A stretch of DNA of 64,000 bases from Trueperella pyogenes (GTDB lineage: Bacteria; Actinomycetota; Actinomycetes; Actinomycetales; Actinomycetaceae): the NCBI RefSeq assembly GCF_001070855.1, contig NZ_JVLH01000009.1, positions 62,001-126,000 of the forward strand. Direction: 5' to 3'. Below are positions 18,141 to 26,969 of this stretch, piece by piece. Both the position numbers and the translations under genes were made by a program. The notes under the pieces are model-generated. The model worked only from the letters and a program-made list of their open reading frames with translations, did not search any database and was not told the DNA's origin. How positions within the stretch are numbered: the first letter of the stretch is position 1; every line of letters starts with the position of its first letter.

Positions 18141-19727
18141 TCAGTTCTTGGTAATCGCGAAGTACTGCACGTTCGAGTTCCAGGTGAACTGAACGTTGCT
18201 CACCTTGGTGGACCATGCACCGTTGGTGTTGGCGTACCAGGTCGGGATGACCGGCATGTCCTCGAAGAGCAGCTCTTCGGCCTTGTACTGAAGGTCAAGT
18301 GCCTCGGTAGGCGAAGCGGACAGCGAGTCGCTCAGGTACTTGTCAAACTGACTGCTCTTCCAACCGGAGTAGTTGGAGGAAGCGCTCGACGAGTAGGTCG
18401 GGAAGAGGAAGTTGTAGAGCGAGGGGTAGTCACCCTGCCAGCCCTGACGGAAAGCACCCTTGGTGGTGCCGGCCTTCATATCGCCAAGCAGCGACTTGAA
18501 GTCTGCGTAGGCATCGCCTTCAGCCTCGATACCCAAGGTGTTCTTGATGGAGTTGCAGGTTGCGTCAACCCACTGCTGGTGGCCACCATCAGAGTTGTAG
18601 GAGAGGAGGAACTTGCCGCTCCACGGAGAGATCGCGTTGGCCTGCGCCCACAGTTCCTTAGCCTTCTCGGGGTTGTAGTTCAGAACCTCAGAGCCCTTCA
18701 GGCCTTCCTTGTAACCGTCAATTGCGGGGGAAGTGAAGTCCTTGGCGGGGGTACGGGTGCCAGAGAAGACCGTCTTGACAATCGAGTCACGATCGATAGA
18801 CATTGAGATGGCCTTGCGACGCAGCTTGCCTTCTTCACCGGAGAAGTGCTCCAAGCGCTCAGGAATAGTGATGTACTGGATGACGGCTGCGGGCTGGTTA
18901 GCAGTACGCCCGGACAGTTCCTGCTGGTAGCTGGAGAAGACCGAGGAGGGCACGCCATCGAGGACATCGAGGTTATCGGAGCTCAGGTCAGCGTAAGCAG
19001 CATCGAGGGACTGGTAGAAGACAATCCTCAGACCCTTGTTCTTAGCCTCACGGGGACCCTTGTAGTTGGGGTTCACGGCCAGATCGATCTGCTTGGAGTG
19101 CTGCCAAGCGTTCTCATCCTTGGGCATGTACGGGCCGTTACCCACGGGGTGCTCGCCACCCTTCTTGGGGTCTGCCAGAGTCGAGTCGGGAAGCGGAGAG
19201 TAGGCGGTGTAGCCCAGGCGCTTGATGAAGTCCGACTCAGGGCCCTTCAGCTTGACGACGAAGGTGTAGTCGTCAATGATCTCCAGGCCACCTTCCATGT
19301 CGCCAGCGCCGTCATCGTCGGTACCGATAACGCTAGCGAAGAAGCTTGCGGAGCCCAGGTTTTCCTTCGTGGCCATCTTCCATGCCTCAACGAAGTTCTT
19401 TGCCAGGACGGGAGTGCCGTCGGAGAACTTGCCATCGTGACGCAGCTTGATGGTCCACTCAGTGTTGTCAGCATTGGGGGTGATGGACTCCGCAGCGTCC
19501 AGCTGAGTTGAACCGTCGGCCGCGTAGTAAGCGGGGGACGAGAAGATGCTGGAGACAATGCGGCCGCCACCGGTCTCATTGGTGTTAGCCGGGATCAGCG
19601 GGTTCTGCGGCTCAGAACCGTTAACGGTAACAAAGTTGTCCGAAGAACCAGTGCTGCCAGAAGAGCAAGCGGTCAGTGCCAAACCAAGGACGGCGGGCAC
19701 TGCCAGCCACGACCTCTTAAGATTCAT
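18141..19727 (-). CDS. Oligopeptide ABC transporter substrate-binding lipoprotein (OppA/DppA type)
   Basis: A 528-residue SBP family 5 protein. The start at 19727 (MNLKRSWLAV) follows AGGAGG by about 6 nt; a longer reading to 19829 lacks support. The signal peptide ends at the lipobox LTAC. The body has the family pattern, including LRHDGKFSDGTPVLAKNFVEAW early on and IDRDSIVKTVFSGT in the middle. It captures peptides outside the cell and hands them to the permeases encoded downstream. Confidence 0.94.
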   Translation of the reverse strand: MNLKRSWLAVPAVLGLALTACSSGSTGSSDNFVTVNGSEPQNPLIPANTNETGGGRIVSSIFSSPAYYAADGSTQLDAAESITPNADNTEWTIKLRHDGKFSDGTPVLAKNFVEAWKMATKENLGSASFFASVIGTDDDGAGDMEGGLEIIDDYTFVVKLKGPESDFIKRLGYTAYSPLPDSTLADPKKGGEHPVGNGPYMPKDENAWQHSKQIDLAVNPNYKGPREAKNKGLRIVFYQSLDAAYADLSSDNLDVLDGVPSSVFSSYQQELSGRTANQPAAVIQYITIPERLEHFSGEEGKLRRKAISMSIDRDSIVKTVFSGTRTPAKDFTSPAIDGYKEGLKGSEVLNYNPEKAKELWAQANAISPWSGKFLLSYNSDGGHQQWVDATCNSIKNTLGIEAEGDAYADFKSLLGDMKAGTTKGAFRQGWQGDYPSLYNFLFPTYSSSASSNYSGWKSSQFDKYLSDSLSASPTEALDLQYKAEELLFEDMPVIPTWYANTNGAWSTKVSNVQFTWNSNVQYFAITKN

Positions 19728-19819
19728 GAGATTCCTCCTGTAGGAATTCTGTTCAGTCATATGTGCTGATGTCTCGGAAGCATAGCCCACTTTTTTCCCG
19801 AAACCTTCACATGTCCATG

Positions 19820-19834
19820 ATGTAAACATTACAT
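19820..19834. promoter_or_regulatory. Inverted repeat ATGTAA-N3-TTACAT upstream of the binding-protein gene
   Basis: Arms ATGTAA and TTACAT flank ACA, about 93 nt before the start codon, in the only sizeable non-coding stretch of the operon (19728-20088). It is a candidate regulator site. The rest of this stretch is AT-richer than its neighbours and shows no gene. Confidence 0.4.
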
Positions 19835-20088
19835 TTCGGTTACGATTACAAAGATTTGGTAAAGAGATATCTGTGACAAGCTCTCAAATTTGTCAACCTA
19901 TGCCACAAATCACATCGTGGCAGATTTTGCTTCCTCGTCAACCATTCATACCCGGTCCGATCAGGCTTATTGCCTTGTCAACAGCCCCATAAAAGGCGCG
20001 AAATTTAAGCTAAAGGTACGAACTAAGCACTGCCGATATGAAGCGAAACAGACTAATCTAAACAATGCAGGACTCGCCGCCTCGAGGA

Positions 20089-20132
20089 CTGAAGCCGGAT
20101 ATTTGGCTAGCTTCAGCGATCCAAATATCCGG
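20089..20132. repeat. Two mutually exclusive hairpins over the end of the phosphatase gene
   Basis: CCGGATATTTGG (20095-20106) pairs perfectly with CCAAATATCCGG (20121-20132), and CTGAAGC (20089-20095) pairs with GCTTCAG (20110-20116). The two stems share bases, so only one can form. The stop codon of the minus-strand gene (20113-20115) lies inside the structure. No T-run is present. Confidence 0.6.
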
Positions 20133-21411
20133 TTAGACGTTGCGGGTCGGGCGGTTGTGGCACCAGAGCCGCAACCGCTCGACCTAGCCTAAATCCATCC
20201 TCACCGTACAAACGAGGTATTTGGTCGGGGATTTTTTCCAGTTCTCCCAAGGAAATTGGATCAAGAGTGCCGTGTGCCATCAGCTGTTCGAGCTGTGACA
20301 GAGAGCGAATTGCAATCAGCGCGACATTCTTCGGGAACTCGCGTGCGAACTCCGCATAGATTTCCGGATCATGCTGACCATCATCACCGACCAAAATCCA
20401 CTGAATATTTGGGAAGGTACGCACAAGGCGTCGCAATTCGCGCTTCTTATGTTCAACACCCGAGCGGAACCACCCTGTATTCGACGGCCCGAAATCCGTC
20501 ATCAAAAAGGCACCCATAGGAAAGTCTGTTCGGCGCAAGAATTCGCGCAAGCCGGGTACCAGGTTCCACGGGCCAGTCGACAGATACATCACCGGCAAGG
20601 CATTCGCCTGCCTTCTGTGCGCGGCCGAAGAAGACTTCTTGCGTTCAGTGTGCTTCTCCTGAAGCAAAGGATAGAGGTTGAAACGTGCCACTCGACGCAA
20701 GAATCCTGCCATCCCTGGCACGGCCTCGCGATCGGAAACTCTCTCCATCAGCGCATGCTTTGCCGCGGTCAACAAACGCGGAATCATCGAGACAATGATC
20801 GTGTCATCAATATCTGAAACAACACCGTAGCGTTCATCATCACCGATCACTCGTAGCGGGATATCAACAGATTTTGCCGCACGGATACGGCCAAGAACGC
20901 GGCCTTCTTCTGCCCTACCCACCCGTAAAAGAGACTCTCCCGCAGCGCTAGCCCCTTCAACATCAGAAGAGGGATACAGGCGATCTCCTTCGCGAACACC
21001 CATTCGCTGAACATCCACGGCGTTCAGAGGCTGAATCGAGGCGACCTGCCAACCCGGCTGCAAACCGTGCCCAACAAGTTCAATATCGACGTATCCACCA
21101 CCATCGGTGAATACGACCTTCTGGGCTTGACCACAGGTCACCAGAACTGGTTGAAAAGGAACCTGAGCATCAAAAAACTGACGCCATCCTCGCCGCTGGG
21201 TCAACCACGAGCGCTCCCCCACTCGATCTTCCATGACGACGCGAGCCAGAACGCGCGCACGAGTTTGCGAGGCATAGCCTCCGAAGCCGACAACACCCGG
21301 GTAGAAGCCCGCCCATCCCAGCACTCGGGCAAGCCCCGTCGACGTGGCCTCGTCAAGGCGAGAGGCAACGGAAAGCGCAAGGGAGGGAAGGTTCTTTCGG
21401 GCGAACACCAA
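20113..21411 (-). CDS. App1-like phosphatidate phosphatase (DUF2183, HAD superfamily)
   Basis: A 432-residue protein. The catalytic HAD motif is DIDDTI in YGVVSDIDDTIIVS, and the conserved C-terminal block reads PVMYLSTGPWNL, then FPMGAFLMTDFG, then WILVGDDGQHDPEIYAEF. This is the signature of the DUF2183/App1 family, whose yeast founder is a Mg-dependent phosphatidate phosphatase. The N-terminal 200 residues form a beta-rich domain seen in bacterial members. A role in lipid or polyprenol phosphate metabolism is inferred. It ends in overlapping hairpins and starts right after the MFS gene ends, with a 2-nt gap, so the two are probably co-transcribed. Confidence 0.85.
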   Translation of the reverse strand: MVFARKNLPSLALSVASRLDEATSTGLARVLGWAGFYPGVVGFGGYASQTRARVLARVVMEDRVGERSWLTQRRGWRQFFDAQVPFQPVLVTCGQAQKVVFTDGGGYVDIELVGHGLQPGWQVASIQPLNAVDVQRMGVREGDRLYPSSDVEGASAAGESLLRVGRAEEGRVLGRIRAAKSVDIPLRVIGDDERYGVVSDIDDTIIVSMIPRLLTAAKHALMERVSDREAVPGMAGFLRRVARFNLYPLLQEKHTERKKSSSAAHRRQANALPVMYLSTGPWNLVPGLREFLRRTDFPMGAFLMTDFGPSNTGWFRSGVEHKKRELRRLVRTFPNIQWILVGDDGQHDPEIYAEFAREFPKNVALIAIRSLSQLEQLMAHGTLDPISLGELEKIPDQIPRLYGEDGFRLGRAVAALVPQPPDPQRLTGYLDR

Positions 21412-21413
21412 TT

Positions 21414-22736
21414 TCAGCCCTCATTCAGAAGATCGCGCTGATGCTGCGCTTCTTCCACAGCAGACTTCTCCAAAGAACGCTTCAGGGGAGGAAGCCCAAC
21501 GAGCATGATCAGAACCATGACCCACGCAAAGATTGCAATCATCACGTAGGCACCGCCCGAACCATAACGGTCAGCAGCGGGACCCGAGGCAGAAGATCCC
21601 AGCGAAACACCCAGATTAATGGCGGTACTCAACCATGCCAGGCCTTCAGTCTGACGATGCCTGGGAACAGATTTGGTGACCATCATGTTGACGTTCGTCA
21701 TGGTGGGGGCACAGGCAATACCGCTGATCAACATGATGACAGCCAGGGCGATGATCGTATGCGCCAGCAGGTAGGCGGTCATACCAATTGCCAAGGCGAC
21801 AACACCGATTGCAAAGAGCTGCCACAGGGGACGTCGCCAGCTCCGAGCACCGTAGATCAGGGCGGAGATAAACGAACCCACCGAGAACATTGCAAGGAGA
21901 ACACCCGAAAGAGCGGGAACCCCAAGTTCCTTGGTGAAAGCAACAACAGCAATGTCATTCGCACCGAATTGTGCGCCCATTCCCATGTAAGTCAGCATGA
22001 GGACGATCATCGCGGGAAGAAGAAGCAGGGATCGCTCACGCGGTGATGCCGAGGCCGCCGCGCCCTTAGCATCCGCGGCTGCGTCCTTCGAACCCTCAGT
22101 TTCGTCACTAGCTGCCCTCGCGCCGCGACCAGCCTTCCCCAATGGAATGGGTTCCGAAGAACGCTGGGACAAGAAGAGCGCGGCGCCGACAGACAGGAAA
22201 ATAATAGAGACCGCGACGCCGGTCGTCGGATGCAGAACCGTTCCCAAAACCGTTGCAACGACAGGCCCAACGATGTAGACGAATTCGTCGACAGCGGCCT
22301 CGAGAGCAAATGCACTATTGAGCTGTGACACCGTGTCGGTGCTGCGGATCCACCGAGCTCGGACCAATGCACCGGGAGACCCCCAGGTTGCACCAGCAAT
22401 TCCGGCTGAGATGAACAGGATCGACGGCGAGGCCATCTGAAGAGTCGCCACGAACAACACGATGGTTGCAACTGCCGACACCGCAAAAACCGGCCCCATG
22501 ACTTTGAGCTGTCCGTAGCGGTCAACAAAGCGTGCCCACATCGGCGCAGTTACTGCCAAAGCGATGATATTAATTGCCGACACCGCACCCGCAAGGGTGT
22601 AGTTTCCATAAGCCGCCTGAATCGACAAGATGATCGAGATCGGCATGATGGACATGGGTAGGCGCAAAATGAAGCCGGCGGCTGAAAAACGCCATGCCCG
22701 GTTCAGACGAAGAATTTCCCCATAGGTCGACAGCAC
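21414..22736 (-). CDS. MFS transporter
   Basis: A 440-residue polytopic protein with about 12 helices in two six-helix halves and a long Ala/Ser/Gly-rich cytoplasmic loop near residues 200-235. The pattern (FVDRYGQLKVMGP between helices 2 and 3, PADRYGSGGAYV in the second half) is that of major facilitator drug or metabolite carriers. The substrate cannot be told. It is upstream of, and probably co-transcribed with, the App1-like phosphatase gene. Confidence 0.85.
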   Translation of the reverse strand: MLSTYGEILRLNRAWRFSAAGFILRLPMSIMPISIILSIQAAYGNYTLAGAVSAINIIALAVTAPMWARFVDRYGQLKVMGPVFAVSAVATIVLFVATLQMASPSILFISAGIAGATWGSPGALVRARWIRSTDTVSQLNSAFALEAAVDEFVYIVGPVVATVLGTVLHPTTGVAVSIIFLSVGAALFLSQRSSEPIPLGKAGRGARAASDETEGSKDAAADAKGAAASASPRERSLLLLPAMIVLMLTYMGMGAQFGANDIAVVAFTKELGVPALSGVLLAMFSVGSFISALIYGARSWRRPLWQLFAIGVVALAIGMTAYLLAHTIIALAVIMLISGIACAPTMTNVNMMVTKSVPRHRQTEGLAWLSTAINLGVSLGSSASGPAADRYGSGGAYVMIAIFAWVMVLIMLVGLPPLKRSLEKSAVEEAQHQRDLLNEG

Positions 22737-22811
22737 TGTGCCAGTTTATGCGTTCTTAGGCGCCTTTGGCACTCCCCACGCTTATGGTGCCGCGCACCAA
22801 GCAAAAGTGGG

Positions 22812-24233
22812 TTAGTTCGTCACTTCAATCTTTCCGTGAGCCCCGGCCTCGGCAAGGCTCATGATGTGGTTAACGAAGGTGTAGGTACCCGGTTCCTTAA
22901 AGGAAAGCTCCACGAAACCACCCTGCGCGGGAAGCATAGGGAAGGTCTGAGATCCCCCTCCCCCGCGACTGATAGCGTTGCCTCCGTCGATGAGCGTGTA
23001 GCCACCCTCATCCCAGACGGTATCGAATTGCCCACCGACGATATGGAAGGACATGGCGGTATTTGGCCCCGAATCCATCAGCCAGAAACGCACGCGCTCG
23101 CCGACCTTCACTTTGAGGGGGTGCGCATCGTACTGGAAGGGGCGCCCGTTGAATGCCTGCAGGTCAGGCATCATCGAGGCGATCTTCGTTGCGTTTGCAG
23201 TACCGCCGTTATCCCCCAGGTACAGCTCGGTCGCAACCATCGCATACTCGTGATCCACTGGGCGCAGATCACTGGGGTCAATAATCACCGCGCCGGTCAT
23301 ACCGTTGGCAATGTGCATGGACATGGGGTGCGTCGAGCAGTGGTACATCCAGATACCGGCTGCCTTCGCTGTGAAGGTATATTCCAGCGTCTGACCGGGA
23401 TCGATGGTCTTCATGGCCTCATCTGGCGCGATATCGCCCGCATGGAAGTCCAGAGAATGCCCCATGGTTCCTTCGTTTTTGAGGGTGATGTGGAAGGTAT
23501 CGCCGATCTTTCCACGAAGGGTCGGAGCAGGAGTGTTCCCGTTGAAAGTCCAGACCGTCCGACTGACATCGTCGCTCAGGTTCTGCACGATATCGTCGCG
23601 GGCAACCAGGGTGTAGTAGTGGTCTTTTTCTTCCGAGGCCGGTGCAACTTCAGCGGGATAGGGATCGACTTTCGCCGCGTAGGCTCGTAGTTGGTCTGCA
23701 GTTGGGATTCCCGTCCCCGTTGCGACCTCGTGGTTGTGGGAGCCGCTGCCAGAGTGCGAGCCTGCTGAGCTGCCGCTGCTTGAGGCACCATCAGCGACAA
23801 TGCTGAGCGTCATTCCCATCTCACGGTGTCCCGGCAGCGAGCACCAGCCTTCAGTGTTGGCAGTGATCACTCCGGCGTCCAGTTCCGCGCTTGCACCAGG
23901 GGCCAGAGAACCTGTTGTTTGCCCATTGGCCAGGACCAAATCGTGGCGTTGTTCAGCCGTATTCGTAAAAGTAATGTGCAGTCGGTTTCCCGCAGGAACA
24001 TGGATGACAGAGGGAGTAAAGGACATCCCTTGGACACCGATTTCCACGTGGGTAGTTTCACCGGTTTCTTTCACCTGAGTCGACGAGGCCACGCTTGAGG
24101 TGTTCCCCACCGCTGAGTTTTGCGTTGCGCTACTTCCGCCAGCTAGGACACTGGCAAGAACAAGGGCGACAACAGCGCCAAGGCCAGTGAAGACCATTGC
24201 TGCCCGCGAGGGACCAGTGGTTTCTTCGCTCAT
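22812..24233 (-). CDS. nirK: Copper-containing nitrite reductase with extra N-terminal cupredoxin domain
   Basis: A 473-residue exported, membrane-tethered enzyme (anchor helix 12-35) predicted to reduce nitrite to NO. Residues about 55-148 form an extra cupredoxin with a type 1 copper site (H97, C131, H136, M141). The NirK/AniA core follows a Ser/Gly/His linker. Its type 1 ligands are H259, C299, H307 and M312, with the AniA-like spacing C-X7-H. Type 2 ligands are H264, H298 and H456. The catalytic pair equivalent to Asp98 and His255 of the Alcaligenes enzyme is D262 and H397, so every key residue is present. The extra cupredoxin probably feeds electrons to the core. It overlaps the membrane-protein gene before it by ATGA. 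A low-oxygen energy role is inferred. Confidence 0.9.
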   Translation of the reverse strand: MSEETTGPSRAAMVFTGLGAVVALVLASVLAGGSSATQNSAVGNTSSVASSTQVKETGETTHVEIGVQGMSFTPSVIHVPAGNRLHITFTNTAEQRHDLVLANGQTTGSLAPGASAELDAGVITANTEGWCSLPGHREMGMTLSIVADGASSSGSSAGSHSGSGSHNHEVATGTGIPTADQLRAYAAKVDPYPAEVAPASEEKDHYYTLVARDDIVQNLSDDVSRTVWTFNGNTPAPTLRGKIGDTFHITLKNEGTMGHSLDFHAGDIAPDEAMKTIDPGQTLEYTFTAKAAGIWMYHCSTHPMSMHIANGMTGAVIIDPSDLRPVDHEYAMVATELYLGDNGGTANATKIASMMPDLQAFNGRPFQYDAHPLKVKVGERVRFWLMDSGPNTAMSFHIVGGQFDTVWDEGGYTLIDGGNAISRGGGGSQTFPMLPAQGGFVELSFKEPGTYTFVNHIMSLAEAGAHGKIEVTN

Positions 24234-25606
24234 TGAACCTGCCTACTTTCACTCATCTCTTTGATGCGTTCTCGACGCGCTCGTGCTTGATTTTTTCCCG
24301 CGCGCGCAAACATCACGATGTCAATTGCGAAGGTCATGATCACGACCAGCCAAAGCGCGTATCGAAGAGTAGTAACCGCTGTGCTTGCGGCAGCACAGAA
24401 AAGGACAACTTGAAGGAACAGGGCTCCGTTTCTCAGCGCCACACGCAGCGCGAACTGCCAGTCAAGAATTGCGATACCAATTCTGACAACCGAAGGACCG
24501 CCTCCAATGACAACTGGCATCAGATAGCTCAGTGCTCCCACAAAGAGCTGGGCGAAGCCGCCCGCGCCAATAATCGGAAGCCACATCATGGTCAGTGCTC
24601 GAATTTCGCTCGGAGTACTGACAAAAAGCGCCGTAATCCCCAAGAAAAGAATGCCTAGAGCAATCCATCCCAATCCGATCAGGAATGACCATGCAGAATA
24701 CTCTTGAGGTTTCTTTGCTGCTAAAACACGCGCATAAGGGATAAGAATCCCCATAATCCCACAGGCGGCCGCACCTAAAATTCCGGCACCGACCAGGGGC
24801 ATAACTCCTAAGAGAGCTCCGCATACCGCAATCAGCAAACTGACGCACCAAGGCGGAAGAACTTTAATCCCCCAGGAAACCGCATCGGGAGACATCCGTG
24901 TACGCAAGATTGTCGGCCCCAAGGTAATTGCGGTGCCACCGATGCTCAGGCCCAGCCATCCGCCAACACCGCTGAGAGCGTGTGCAAAGGTCAGGCGATC
25001 ACGCATCGCAAGCAATGCCTCGGGAATGGAAGAAGAAAACATTGTGGTGGTGACAAAACCAGCAAGAAGCGCGGTGAGTACAAAGAAAGCTGCCGCGCAC
25101 ACGTAGTAGCGCACAACAACGACAAAGCGCGAGGCCAAACGCTCGCGAAGAACCGACAGCATCGCGGCTCCATGCCAGGCGGCAATTACCGCAATGCCCG
25201 TTGCCGCGAGGATAGTTCCGATGAACCAGCCAAGCCACATCGAAACTAAGAGCAATGCAAAACACGCATTGAAGCTCAGCATCCGACGCAGGTTATCCGA
25301 GTGGGCTCTACGGTCATCGGCTGCCAAGCGCGCAAGGGAACGGGCAAAGAACCATGACCATTGGAAAATTCCGTTGCTTAAGACGCCTAATGTCACCAGG
25401 TGGATCATGGTCCACAGGGGCTGCGGCATGCGGCGGTGAAGGAAAAGGGTCACTACCGCCATCAGAACCGCGATGATCATCCACGTGGTTCCCAAGCGAT
25501 CGATACGCATTCGGGAGGGGCGTCCGCGCCCCGGGGCGCCGGTGGGAGCACCTGTCGGTCCCCCGCCGATACTCAGTCCCGCCCTGGGAGAAGAAATCTC
25601 AGGCAT
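24230..25606 (-). CDS. Polytopic membrane protein, heme-copper oxidase subunit I-like, linked to NirK
   Basis: A 458-residue protein with roughly a dozen predicted helices. Conserved histidines occur at helix ends: H69 (TMIHLVTLG), H145 (AAWHGAAM) and H209 (FAHALSGVGGWLGL). The GWLGLSIGGT and PTILRTRM blocks resemble actinobacterial proteins related to cytochrome oxidase subunit I and NnrS that accompany copper oxidases. The start at 25606 (MPEISSPRAG) has GGAG 6 nt upstream and overlaps the preceding gene by 8 nt. It ends in ATGA overlap with nirK. Function is inferred: a heme-binding quinol-side electron donor for NirK, or NO handling. No enzymatic name is justified. Confidence 0.65.
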   Translation of the reverse strand: MPEISSPRAGLSIGGGPTGAPTGAPGRGRPSRMRIDRLGTTWMIIAVLMAVVTLFLHRRMPQPLWTMIHLVTLGVLSNGIFQWSWFFARSLARLAADDRRAHSDNLRRMLSFNACFALLLVSMWLGWFIGTILAATGIAVIAAWHGAAMLSVLRERLASRFVVVVRYYVCAAAFFVLTALLAGFVTTTMFSSSIPEALLAMRDRLTFAHALSGVGGWLGLSIGGTAITLGPTILRTRMSPDAVSWGIKVLPPWCVSLLIAVCGALLGVMPLVGAGILGAAACGIMGILIPYARVLAAKKPQEYSAWSFLIGLGWIALGILFLGITALFVSTPSEIRALTMMWLPIIGAGGFAQLFVGALSYLMPVVIGGGPSVVRIGIAILDWQFALRVALRNGALFLQVVLFCAAASTAVTTLRYALWLVVIMTFAIDIVMFARAGKNQARARRERIKEMSESRQVQ

Positions 25607-26816
25607 GAGCACTCCGCCCACGTCGCGTGTTCACAATTGTCACGCTCGCAGTCGTAACGACGAAGAGAAGGAACGCACACACTCCCAGCGCTCCGCCAAA
25701 ACGCCAGGGAAGTGCGGCCTCGCGCGCGCCAGAAAGGAAACGAATCAGCAAGCTCAGGTGGAAAAGAACCAGAGGGACCCACATCGAGAAGTGGTAGGGA
25801 ACCTCGCGACGAATGACCGAGGGGATAATAACCGGTGCGTGCGCAATGACCATGGAGACTGCGAAGCCAACCGTTAGGGCATGAACAATCGCATCGTAGC
25901 CATAGCCGGAAAAGGTCGGGGGCGCGGTAATCCACAGAGCGGCAGGGAGCATCGCCCACCCGTATCCAGCGAGCATAGCGACCGCGGAAAGACGCGGAAT
26001 TCCAGGGATATTGATGGTTTTACGAGCGACGTCGTGATACCCCATATCGATTGCAAGTGCCGCGAGAGAAATTCCTAAAAGAGGGTAGGCCACAAGGGGC
26101 ACAATCAGCGTCAGCGCCAAGGAAATGAGCAGAGCTCCGACCCAGACCAAAATTCGCTTCTCGGTTACCTCATTGAAGGCAAGCCGCGCCAATTCCAAGC
26201 GCTCGCCAACGATTGTGAGAAGCAAGAAGAAGAGCCACCACGGCATGATGAGGGCTACTTCCAAGCCTCGCATCCACAAGAGAATCCCGCACAGGCCTAC
26301 ACATGCACCGATCAATTGGATGAGGACTGCGTACGAGGCTTGACGCTTTTTCCACACATGCCGGTAGATCATGACCAGGGTGACCATGGAGATTGTCCAC
26401 AGAACTGCCGGAAGCATTCGCTGGGATTGGTAACCGGGAAGAACCCTGCTTAGGAAGGCAGGAAGCGGCGCTGCAGCAAGAAAATTGGTGACCGCGCGAC
26501 TTTGAGAGATGACGATCGCCGCAATTCCCGCGAGCGCCGAAGCAGCCGGGGAAAGGTATGCCCAGCGGGAATTAATTGCTACCGCGCGTTCTAAACAGAT
26601 CGCTGTTCCCAAGAAGCCATAGACCATGAGGATTCCATGAATCGTCCCCAAGTCCGTGGAGTTTACGGGAGCAAGAGCTCCCAAGCGAACAAGAGCCGCA
26701 TCGAGCCCCGCAAGAAGTGCAATAGCCGCACCCATGAGGAGGATCATCCGAGGCCACGGAAAAGGAGGACGCGCAGGACTTGAGCTATCTGCGCGGTCGT
26801 GTGCCTTCTCCGCCAT
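25599..26816 (-). CDS. NnrS-like polytopic membrane protein linked to NirK
   Basis: A 405-residue protein with about 12 predicted helices. The N-terminal block GTIHGILMVYGFLGTAICLERA (H60) and the block HALTVGFAVSMVIAHAP, followed by a third conserved His in RREVPYHFSMW, resemble NnrS, a heme- and copper-containing membrane protein associated with denitrification and NO stress. It is the first gene of a tightly overlapping three-gene run ending with nirK, so all three are likely made together. Whether it binds heme, detoxifies NO or passes electrons is not shown by sequence. Confidence 0.65.
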   Translation of the reverse strand: MAEKAHDRADSSSPARPPFPWPRMILLMGAAIALLAGLDAALVRLGALAPVNSTDLGTIHGILMVYGFLGTAICLERAVAINSRWAYLSPAASALAGIAAIVISQSRAVTNFLAAAPLPAFLSRVLPGYQSQRMLPAVLWTISMVTLVMIYRHVWKKRQASYAVLIQLIGACVGLCGILLWMRGLEVALIMPWWLFFLLLTIVGERLELARLAFNEVTEKRILVWVGALLISLALTLIVPLVAYPLLGISLAALAIDMGYHDVARKTINIPGIPRLSAVAMLAGYGWAMLPAALWITAPPTFSGYGYDAIVHALTVGFAVSMVIAHAPVIIPSVIRREVPYHFSMWVPLVLFHLSLLIRFLSGAREAALPWRFGGALGVCAFLLFVVTTASVTIVNTRRGRSAHA

Positions 26817-26913
26817 TTTTACCGGGCCTCTCCTGCTTTAATGAAGTCTCTTCAAAGGTACCGGTCAGAAGGATCTTTTTCCACCAAAGCAGCAGACCCG
26901 AAGGTGAATAGCA

Positions 26914-26943
26914 GTGGGGTGCGGCGCCGCAACGCGACCCCAC
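26914..26943 (-). terminator. Possible terminator after phosphoglucomutase
   Basis: Arms GTGGGGTGCG and CGC-G-ACCCCAC pair with one bulged base around GCGCCGCAA. It lies 27 nt past the pgm stop and before the NirK cluster. There is no T-run, and a second ACCCCAC follows at 26944-26950 and offers an alternative pairing. Confidence 0.45.
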
Positions 26944-26969
26944 ACCCCACAATGCTTTCTCTGAGAAAC

